Assembly (NCBI GenBank): GCA_029265335.1
Contig: JAJUJN010000049.1
Location: forward strand, 1 to 9,931
Direction of reading: 5' to 3'
Source: Alcaligenaceae bacterium
GTDB taxonomy: Bacteria > Pseudomonadota > Gammaproteobacteria > Burkholderiales > Burkholderiaceae_B
Length of the DNA stretch: 9,931 nt
Below the pieces are notes generated by a model. It was not told where the DNA came from. It made no database searches and saw nothing but the letters and a program-made list of their open reading frames with translations. This document shows positions 1-5,121 of this stretch, one piece after another. Numbering within the stretch: the stretch's first letter is position 1; each line of letters opens with the position of its first letter. The position numbers and the translations under genes are program-made.

Positions 1-396
1 CAAGGTTCACCTTCAAGCCCGCCCCGATCACAGCGGCATTCCTGGCGATTGGCACGCCTGGCCGTCTACCACGTACACTTGGGAACCGTCGCGATAGTAG
101 TGCTCGGCCAGCATCCTCCCCAAGACGTTGGGCTCTTGCAAATAGATAGTGCCGGTGAAATAGCCCAGATACTTTGCTTGCTCATCCCATATCGGTTGCG
201 ACAGGCTCACCGTAAGGCGCCCCGAAGCGTAGGCGGCGTTGTAGTTCTGCGCATCTTGCATCAAAACGTTGCGTGACAAGTAAAAACTCATGACCAAGAG
301 GCTTCCTGTCACGATCACCACACACAGCATCGACAACACAACGATGAGTACCTTGATGGTGATTCGCGGCCGCCAGCTCCGAAAGGTAACCCGCAT
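1..396 (-). pseudogene. Cache-type membrane sensor, N-terminal part, apparently frameshifted
   Basis: The reading frame begins at ATG 394-396 and stops at TGA 28-30, giving 122 residues. A TTG 45 bases upstream is possible, but the ATG is preferred because it places basic residues just before the membrane helix. Seen: a basic start, one membrane helix (about residues 16-40), then a periplasmic stretch with SLSQPIWDEQ, YLGYFTGTIY and DGSQVYVVDGQ, which resemble the Cache/PDC sensor domain found in diguanylate cyclases and chemoreceptors. After DGQ the frame runs into ACQSPGMPL and stops. The next frame continues without a stop to the window edge as G-VPIARNAAVIGAGLKVNL, which fits a Cache domain better. 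One base appears to be missing near 57-58. The stretch between the helix and the SLSQP motif is also unusually short for a double Cache domain. It is either a decaying gene or a sequencing error. The output domain lies outside the window. Confidence 0.55.
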
Positions 397-484
397 GTTG
401 GTTCGTCCGTTCTGACCCTGTAGACACAACTCAGAAGGCAACGCAGCGCGCCAGGCTGCGACCGACCTTTGCTGACTGGGTGTG

Positions 485-490
485 ACTATA
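485..490 (-). promoter_or_regulatory. Possible -10 element for the sensor gene
   Basis: On the minus strand this reads TATAGT, five of six matches to the sigma-70 -10 consensus, about 90 bases before the ATG of the sensor gene. At 17 bases upstream the -35 match is poor (TTCTCT). Only a weak promoter suggestion. Confidence 0.25.
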
Positions 491-555
491 AGAGCGAGTC
501 AGTTATCAGAGAACCGCAAGTGGTCGGGTGAATGAGCAAGATAGCATGGGAGCAA

Positions 556-582
556 CGGATACCACGCCTCTCGCGGTATCCG
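556..582 (-). terminator. Strong hairpin after the Hsp20 operon
   Basis: An inverted repeat with arms 556-566 and 572-582 forms an 11-bp stem (CGGATACC outer arm, one G-U pair inside on the minus-strand RNA) closed by a 5-base loop. It starts 17 bases after the stop codon of the last Hsp20 gene. No long U-run follows on the minus strand (TTGCTCCC), so it may be a weak intrinsic terminator or a 3' end-protecting hairpin. Confidence 0.55.
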
Positions 583-598
583 CGATCACCTCTTACAC

Positions 599-1105
599 TC
601 AACTTACGGGAATACGGGTGAGGCGAGGTTTGCCGGGGTGAGCTTTGGGAAGCTCGACGCGCAGCACCCCGTCGCGGTAGCTGGCCTTGGCTTGCTCGGC
701 CCGTACGGGCAGTGGCAACGGCACGCTCCGATGAAACGCGCCGTAGGCTCGCTGCATCACTCGCCAGCGGCCCTCGGTGGCTTCGTGCGCAAAGCGTTTT
801 TCGCCCGACACCACGAGGGAGTCGCCCCTGACCTCGAGGTTGAGATCGTGTTTGTCGACACCTGGAAGCTCCAGCAAAACCACTAGGCGATGCTCATCTT
901 CGAACAGGTCGCCGCCCACCACGGCCCAGCTGCGGCTGGGCGTGAAGTTGATGTCGTCGATCTGCTCGCGCGACGGCAGATTGGTTTTGTCGCCCGCTCG
1001 GAATCGAGTGAGCGCGGTGGAGGCAGACTGCGTGAGTTGCCTCCAGCCATCGGCCAGAGACTCCCAGAACGAGCCCAGGTTTTCTTTGAACGTGTCCAGT
1101 TTCAT
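599..1105 (-). CDS. Small heat-shock protein, Hsp20/alpha-crystallin family (third in operon)
   Basis: This 168-residue protein belongs to the ATP-independent small heat-shock chaperones, which bind unfolding proteins in the cytoplasm and hold them for refolding by DnaK/ClpB. The N-terminal arm (residues 1-50) has aromatic and amphipathic content (SFWESLADGWRQL). The alpha-crystallin domain runs from about residue 58 to 158 with LLELPGVDKHDL, GDSLVVSGEKR and the hallmark SYRDGVLRVELPK. The C-terminal IPV tripeptide is the I-x-I/V motif used for oligomer contacts. The chosen ATG at 1103-1105 has AAGGAGG 8 bases upstream; an upstream in-frame start would lack this site. The gene follows the second Hsp20 gene after 68 bases, and a strong hairpin lies beyond it. 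Family assignment is secure; substrate specificity cannot be read. Confidence 0.93.
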   Translation of the reverse strand: MKLDTFKENLGSFWESLADGWRQLTQSASTALTRFRAGDKTNLPSREQIDDINFTPSRSWAVVGGDLFEDEHRLVVLLELPGVDKHDLNLEVRGDSLVVSGEKRFAHEATEGRWRVMQRAYGAFHRSVPLPLPVRAEQAKASYRDGVLRVELPKAHPGKPRLTRIPVS

Positions 1106-1147
1106 GGCAACACCTCCTTGTTCCAGCGATGTCACAAAAACTCATCG

Positions 1148-1167
1148 AACGCCAGAGCGGCGGCGTT
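1148..1167 (-). other. Short hairpin between the second and third Hsp20 genes
   Basis: AACGCC (1148-1153) and GGCGTT (1162-1167) form a 6-bp stem with an 8-base loop in the 68-base gap between two Hsp20 genes. There is no U-run, so it is not a clear terminator. It could protect the upstream mRNA segment and help unequal expression along the operon. Confidence 0.3.
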
Positions 1168-1173
1168 GGAGAA

Positions 1174-1560
1174 TCAAGTGACTTTCACATCGATCCGGCG
1201 CGGCTGGGCATGGTCCGCCTTGGGGATGCGCAAGGTGAGCACACCTTGGTCGAAACTGGCGTTGACCTTGTCGGCGTCGAGCTCGCGCGATAGCGTGAAC
1301 ACCCGACGGTAACGCGGCAGGCCCACTTCCACGTGGCTGGCCTCCATGTCGGCCGGCACGTCGAGCTTGACCGTGCCCTCGATGGTGAGCGTGTCGGCGT
1401 CGAGGTTCACCTGAACCTCATCTTTGGCAACACCTGGCATGTCGGCATAGAGGGTGATGCCGCCAGCGTCTTCGACCACGTCGACCAGTGGCAGCAAGCT
1501 GGCTTGCTCAGATGCCTTGTTGTCAGTTTGGGTACGGGTAACGTTGCGTTCTTCAGTCAT
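1174..1560 (-). CDS. Small heat-shock protein, Hsp20/alpha-crystallin family (second in operon)
   Basis: A 128-residue Hsp20 protein with a short, polar N-terminal arm (about 22 residues), shorter than in the two neighbours. The alpha-crystallin domain covers about residues 23-118: PLVDVVEDAGGITLYADMPG, DADTLTIEG, YRRVFTLSRELD and the SFDQGVLTLRIPK signature. A C-terminal RRIDVKV carries an I-x-V oligomer motif. ATG at 1558-1560 is preceded by AGGAG with 7 bases of spacing. It lies 46 bases after the first Hsp20 gene and 68 bases before the third, all on the minus strand, so one transcript is likely. The protein resembles the short-arm sHsps that form smaller assemblies or mix with partner sHsps, but such mixing is inference. 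Confidence 0.93.
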   Translation of the reverse strand: MTEERNVTRTQTDNKASEQASLLPLVDVVEDAGGITLYADMPGVAKDEVQVNLDADTLTIEGTVKLDVPADMEASHVEVGLPRYRRVFTLSRELDADKVNASFDQGVLTLRIPKADHAQPRRIDVKVT

Positions 1561-1606
1561 GACATATCTCCTGTTCGGTTGTGCGCAAACTCTGCAAGCC
1601 TGGCGA

Positions 1607-2038
1607 TCACTGTACGGGGATGCGGCGGGGCTGCGACTCTTCGCTGCGCGCCACCTTCAGGTGCAGGACGCCATTGCGATAGTTGGCTTCGATCTTGCTG
1701 GGATCGACATCGTCGGGTAACGAAACCACGCGCCGGAACCGACCGGCAAAGCGTTCGTCGATATGGACGTTAGCGTTTTCGTCGACGTCGGGCAGCTTGC
1801 GCTCACCCGAAATACTCAGCGTACCCCGCTCGTATTGCACGTCGAGCGCTGCTGGATCCACACCCGGCGCAAACACGTAGATATCCACCGAATTGGCGGT
1901 TCCACCTACGTTGATGGCTGGGAAACCATGCGACCGACCCCGAATGCTGGGGCCGCGACTGATGGCCTGCTGCATGGCATGCTGCAGGCGATCGAACTCC
2001 GAGAAAAAATCACGCGGAAAGAAGGAACGGTAAACCAT
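1607..2038 (-). CDS. Small heat-shock protein, Hsp20/alpha-crystallin family (first in operon)
   Basis: A 143-residue Hsp20 chaperone and the promoter-proximal gene of the three. The N-terminal arm (residues 1-38) holds FFPRDFFSEFDRLQHAMQQ, typical of the aromatic-rich arm of class A-like bacterial sHsps. The alpha-crystallin domain spans about residues 40-136 with FPAINV, YVFAPGVDPAAL, GTLSISGER, FRRVVSLPDDVDPSKI and the hallmark NYRNGVLHLKV. It ends in RRIPVQ, giving the C-terminal I-P-V motif. ATG at 2036-2038 has a strong AAGGAGG 5 bases upstream. The sigma-32-type promoter at 2080-2105 lies just upstream, which fits heat-shock control of the whole operon. Family certain; the arms differ so much that the three are not recent duplicates. 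Confidence 0.94.
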   Translation of the reverse strand: MVYRSFFPRDFFSEFDRLQHAMQQAISRGPSIRGRSHGFPAINVGGTANSVDIYVFAPGVDPAALDVQYERGTLSISGERKLPDVDENANVHIDERFAGRFRRVVSLPDDVDPSKIEANYRNGVLHLKVARSEESQPRRIPVQ

Positions 2039-2079
2039 GCGAGCCTCCTTGAAGACTTAAGATGAATGTGCCTATAAAG

Positions 2080-2105
2080 ATATGGGCCACATCACCGTTT
2101 TCAAG
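2080..2105 (-). promoter_or_regulatory. Sigma-32 (RpoH)-type heat-shock promoter of the Hsp20 operon
   Basis: On the minus strand CTTGAAA (2099-2105) is followed by CCCATAT (2080-2086), with 13 bases between CTTGAA and CCCATAT. This is close to the known RpoH consensus CTTGAA, 13-17 bases, CCCCATNT. Transcription would start near 2072, leaving a leader of about 35 bases before the first Hsp20 ATG. Confidence 0.75.
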
Positions 2106-2172
2106 GGGCACTGCACAAATCACGTTTTGTTGCAAGTCGTTGAGTTGGCATGGCACGAGTCGCGCTGCGCAC

Positions 2173-3540
2173 TCATGATTGCGTGCGAGCCTGGGCGGGC
2201 GCCACCGCCAGCTCAAGCCATTGGCGAATCGGGGTATCGGCCCGCATTTGCTGCAAATGCTTCACCATCGACTCTGCCGCGCCCTCTCCCAGCACGGGCG
2301 CTACAAGGCCGCGAAATTTGGTTTCGAGGCGGCCTTGCTGTTCGTTGATATCACTGAGCGGAATGCCCGAATCTGAGCTGGCCAAGAGCTTGCGCCCATC
2401 CTTCAAATGCAATTCAACGTCGGCCCTGGTTTTAGCCTGGTGTTTGTCGAAGCTGATGTGGAAGCGCGGCAAGAGCGCCCGCAAGGCTGGGTTCTGCGCC
2501 GCCTCTACGGTGTAGGACGCGAGGCTGCTGGTGTCGACCCGCAGCAAGGTGAGCGCAGTAACTCCCGCCACGCTGAATTTGAGTTGCAAACCATCCTGCG
2601 GCTCGGCGATGGTGCAGACGGTATCGAGATCAGGCGACACCTTGAGGTGCACGGCAGCCACGTCGCTGGGCGATAGATCGTGCTGATCGCGCAGTTCGGC
2701 AGTGGCGTCGGCCGCGGCGTGAGTGAGGTAGCACGCGGCGTGATACTTGAACAGATTGTCGTACAGAAAAAAATCTTGCGGTGGCGAAGCCAGCGCGGCG
2801 TCGACACTCACTGTGGTGCTGTGCGTTTCAGCAAAACCCGCTGCGCCGGTCAGCGCCTGCGGATAGCTCGAGAACCCTCGGGCGGCCAGCAAGGCGGCAA
2901 ACAGGCCGTTGTGCGCCGCTTTGCCCGCGTGCAAGGGTTTGCAGGCGGTGCCGAAGTTCACTCGCACGCCCGCCGCCTGACTGGCGGCAATACCAAGAGC
3001 GGTCACCGTTTGCTGCACATCGAGCCGCAACAAGCGGGCAGCGGCCAGCGCGGCAGCAAAAGTGCCGATGGTCGCTGTGCCATGAAACCCCATGCGGTAA
3101 TGACTGGGCTCCACCAAACGCCCGATGCGGCACGCCGACTCATAACCCGCAAAGACGCTGGTGGCCACCTCACCCCAGCCGGCATCGAGACGTTCACCCA
3201 AAGCCAACACGGCAGGCAGAATGGCCACCGACGGATGTGCCGCCATGTGGAAGTTCACATCGTCGTAGTCGAGCGCGTGAGCGCTGGTGCCATTGATGGT
3301 GGCCGCCGAGAGTACGGGTAGACGGGTGTTGCTGCCGAACACCGTAGCTTCTGGCGCGCCCCCCTGAATACTTAGCTCATCGCGCAAGGCGATCACGAAA
3401 TCTTCGTCGGCGCCGGCGATGGCGGTGCCGGTGGTGTCGAGCAGACATTGGCGCAACAGCGCTTCGGCACGGGGAGGAATAGCGGAGTATTCGCGCCGAA
3501 CACATTCTTCAGCGATAGAACGGGTGATATCGGGATTCAC
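2173..3540 (-). CDS. MmgE/PrpD family protein (2-methylcitrate dehydratase-like)
   Basis: A 455-residue cytoplasmic enzyme of the MmgE/PrpD family, which includes 2-methylcitrate dehydratase of propionate breakdown and cis-aconitate decarboxylase. Seen: an all-helical N-terminal domain with LLDTTGTAIAGA, AATINGTSAHALDYDD and HPSVAILPAVLALGE, then GFHGTATIGTFAAA, FGTACKPLHAGKAAHNG and a smaller C-terminal domain (from about residue 265) with HAACYLTHAAADA. These are the usual landmark blocks, and the length is usual. The start is GTG at 3538-3540, directly after an in-frame TAG; no in-frame alternative nearby fits, and no clear ribosome site is visible. No prpB, prpC or acnD partner lies in the window, so the substrate cannot be assigned. 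The gene is followed by the Hsp20 promoter region, on the same strand. Confidence 0.88.
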   Translation of the reverse strand: MNPDITRSIAEECVRREYSAIPPRAEALLRQCLLDTTGTAIAGADEDFVIALRDELSIQGGAPEATVFGSNTRLPVLSAATINGTSAHALDYDDVNFHMAAHPSVAILPAVLALGERLDAGWGEVATSVFAGYESACRIGRLVEPSHYRMGFHGTATIGTFAAALAAARLLRLDVQQTVTALGIAASQAAGVRVNFGTACKPLHAGKAAHNGLFAALLAARGFSSYPQALTGAAGFAETHSTTVSVDAALASPPQDFFLYDNLFKYHAACYLTHAAADATAELRDQHDLSPSDVAAVHLKVSPDLDTVCTIAEPQDGLQLKFSVAGVTALTLLRVDTSSLASYTVEAAQNPALRALLPRFHISFDKHQAKTRADVELHLKDGRKLLASSDSGIPLSDINEQQGRLETKFRGLVAPVLGEGAAESMVKHLQQMRADTPIRQWLELAVAPAQARTQS

Positions 3541-3611
3541 GAGGCACTAGAAAAACTTCAATAGTTCGAGGACCTTTACTCATCCGAAGCTAACTCCGAG
3601 CGAGTACCATC

Positions 3612-3624
3612 AGGCATAATGCCT
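3612..3624. repeat. 13-bp palindrome, possible operator
   Basis: AGGCAT-A-ATGCCT is a perfect inverted repeat with a single central base. It lies about 72 bases before the MmgE/PrpD start and about 190 bases before the sigma-54-type site. The minus strand reads CATTAT across its centre, a partial -10 match. It may be a regulator site; the protein is unknown. Confidence 0.35.
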
Positions 3625-3802
3625 CTGGCAAACTGGTGCTGCGGCAGCAACATTCCACCATCCGGACTCTCCTGCTGAGCTCTCGAACGAAGAATGATGC
3701 TTGCCGCAAATCTCCGTGAAGAGGATTGCCGCACTTCTCTGTGAACCTCCCTGTAACCGGGTGTCAGCATTCGCCGACATGGGTATCGGCTGCAGCCTAT
3801 GG

Positions 3803-3819
3803 TTGGCACCCCCTTGGCT
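3803..3819 (+). promoter_or_regulatory. Sigma-54 (RpoN)-type promoter of the DUF1328/response-regulator operon
   Basis: The plus strand reads TTGGCACCCCCTTGGCT. The invariant GG (3805-3806) and GC (3817-3818) are separated by exactly 10 bases, as sigma-54 requires, and the -24 block TTGGCAC is a full match to the known consensus. The -12 block is TGGCT instead of TTGCW. It lies 58 bases before the DUF1328 ATG. Sigma-54 promoters need an upstream activator; none is encoded here. Confidence 0.55.
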
Positions 3820-3876
3820 GGCTAAGGTAAAAGCTCGCCAGGCCGCTGCGGGCCCGGCAACTCACAGGAGATCGAC

Positions 3877-4041
3877 ATGTTGCACTATGCCGTCATTTTT
3901 TTTGTTATCGCCATCATCGCCGCGATCTTGGGTTTCGGGGGTATTGCCGCTGGCGCTGCCGGAATTGCCAAGGTATTGTTCTTCATATTCCTGATCCTGG
4001 CGATTGCTAGCTTCGTAATCAACCTCGGCAGAGGTCGGTGA
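3877..4041 (+). CDS. DUF1328 family small membrane protein (YtjA-like)
   Basis: A 54-residue hydrophobic peptide with ATG at 3877-3879 and CAGGAG 6 bases upstream. It has two membrane segments, about residues 5-22 and 31-49, separated by a glycine/alanine-rich turn ([14 protein letters not shown]), and a short basic tail (NLGRGR). This pattern and length are those of the DUF1328 family (YtjA of E. coli), widespread in proteobacteria and of unknown biochemical role, though often found near stress genes. It is located in the inner membrane by prediction. The response-regulator gene begins 28 bases after its stop without an intervening terminator, so the two are probably co-transcribed from the sigma-54-type site upstream. 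It is too short to be found by long-frame searches. Confidence 0.85.
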   Translation: MLHYAVIFFVIAIIAAILGFGGIAAGAAGIAKVLFFIFLILAIASFVINLGRGR

Positions 4042-4069
4042 CTTCCGTGGGCAAGGAGGCCACGTTTCT

Positions 4070-4717
4070 ATGTTGCGCATTGCCATCATTGACGACCATC
4101 AGATCGTTCGTACCGGCTTTCGCGAAATGCTGGCCGACGAAATGGGGTTTGAGCTTGCCTTTGAGGCCGCTTCGGCAGAAGAGGCCCAAACCTTGCTTCG
4201 TCAGAATCCCGCGAACGTGCTGCTGCTCGACCTCTCGCTGCCAGGGCAGAGCGGAGTCGATTTTCTCCGCAACCTGCGGCAGCGCGACACCGAGACCCGC
4301 GTTGTGATACTTTCGGGGTTTCCCGAAGATCGCTATGCGCTGTCGCTTTTGCGCCACGGTGCCGATGGGTATTTGTGCAAAGACTGCACCGAAGAAGAAC
4401 TCATCACGGCCATCCGCACTGTGGCGCAGGGGCGCCGCTATCTATCGCCGCGCACGGCAGAACTGTTGGCGCGTGATTTCACCGAGGGCGGCTCTGTGGC
4501 CGCCCACGAAAAACTTTCGGATCGTGAGCTTCAGGTATTCTTGCGGCTGGCGCGCGGCGAAACCGTCAGTGCCATCGCCGAATTGTTGCATCTCAGCGCC
4601 AAGACGGTCAGCACTTATCGCTCCCGGCTGCTCGAGAAGCTTGATGTGTCCAGCAATGCCGAGCTTGCCGCTTATGCCATTCGTAACGGCTTGATCGACG
4701 AACCGCCACCCAACTGA
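4070..4717 (+). CDS. NarL/FixJ family response regulator
   Basis: A 215-residue DNA-binding response regulator. The receiver domain covers residues 1-120: acidic pocket D8/D9, phospho-acceptor D54 in LLLDLSLPG, S82 in VVILSGF, Y101 and K104. A LuxR-type helix-turn-helix covers about residues 147-207 with LSDRELQVFLRLARGET, IAELLHLSAKTVSTYRSRLL and EKLDV. All catalytic receiver residues are present, so it should be phosphorylated. The likely donor is the NarX-type kinase at 5115-6593 on the opposite strand, since HisKA_3 kinases usually pair with NarL-type regulators; this pairing is inference. AAGGAGG lies 10 bases before ATG 4070. The gene sits 28 bases after DUF1328 and 2 bases before the receiver gene. 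The helix-turn-helix resembles that of UvrY/GacA-type regulators, but orthology cannot be claimed. Confidence 0.93.
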   Translation: MLRIAIIDDHQIVRTGFREMLADEMGFELAFEAASAEEAQTLLRQNPANVLLLDLSLPGQSGVDFLRNLRQRDTETRVVILSGFPEDRYALSLLRHGADGYLCKDCTEEELITAIRTVAQGRRYLSPRTAELLARDFTEGGSVAAHEKLSDRELQVFLRLARGETVSAIAELLHLSAKTVSTYRSRLLEKLDVSSNAELAAYAIRNGLIDEPPPN

Positions 4718-4719
4718 CG

Positions 4720-5121
4720 ATGTCTTCTTCCACCTCCGTTCAACTTCGCCTTGCGCTCGTCGAAGATTCCGCCATGTTGGCTGATATGCTCACCGACATG
4801 CTGGAAGACATCGACGGCGTCAACCTGCTCGGCTGCGCTGCCGCAGAAGGCGAAGCCCTTGCGCTGTTCGAAAGCCAGCCCGTAGATCTTGCCATCATCG
4901 ATCTCGAGCTGCGCGAGGGTAGCGGTTTAGGGGTGCTGCAGGCCTTGCGCCAACACCCCGACCGATACGGTAGGCCCCGCACTGTCGTGTTTTCGAATTA
5001 CGGCCACGAGGTGTTAAGGCGTCGCTGCGCGGAGCTGGGGGTGGTGAAGTTCTTCGACAAATCGCTGCAGCTCGACGAACTGCTCGATTTCGTGCAAGCC
5101 GCCATGCACGATCCTCACTGA
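4720..5121 (+). CDS. Stand-alone receiver-domain protein (CheY-like)
   Basis: A 133-residue protein consisting of one receiver domain with no output domain. Acidic residues E15/D16, phospho-acceptor D61 (LAIIDLELREG), S92 (VVFSNYG) and K114 (KFFDKS) are all present, so phosphorylation is expected. The start ATG is 2 bases after the stop of the NarL-type regulator, which implies translational coupling. Its 3' end overlaps the convergent kinase gene by 7 bases (5115-5121). Stand-alone receivers act as phosphate sinks, relay intermediates or protein-protein regulators (CheY, Spo0F, DivK are known cases). Which applies here is unknown; the kinase next door has no receiver or Hpt domain, so a sink or a competitor of the NarL-type regulator is the simplest idea. 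Confidence 0.9.
   Translation: MSSSTSVQLRLALVEDSAMLADMLTDMLEDIDGVNLLGCAAAEGEALALFESQPVDLAIIDLELREGSGLGVLQALRQHPDRYGRPRTVVFSNYGHEVLRRRCAELGVVKFFDKSLQLDELLDFVQAAMHDPH

Larger units (their letters stand above)
3541..3876. other. Gene-free control region between MmgE/PrpD and DUF1328
   Basis: This 336-base stretch separates divergent genes. No convincing coding frame is seen: the only open frames lack family resemblance and good starts. It contains a 13-bp palindrome (3612-3624), a sigma-54-type promoter (3803-3819) and the CAGGAG ribosome site (3865-3870) of the DUF1328 gene. No clear sigma-70 promoter for the MmgE/PrpD gene was found. Confidence 0.6.

Noticed and set aside
2680..3321. Long open frame (213 codons) on the plus strand inside the MmgE/PrpD gene
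   Set aside because: Antisense shadow of a well-recognised enzyme; no recognisable domain and high-GC codon bias explains the openness.
3576..3809. Open frame of 77 codons on the minus strand in the control region
   Set aside because: GTG start, no family resemblance, and it overlaps the sigma-54-type promoter and palindrome; composition looks non-coding.
3701..3994. Open frame of 97 codons on the plus strand overlapping DUF1328
   Set aside because: It covers the DUF1328 gene in another frame; DUF1328 has the clear ribosome site and family pattern.
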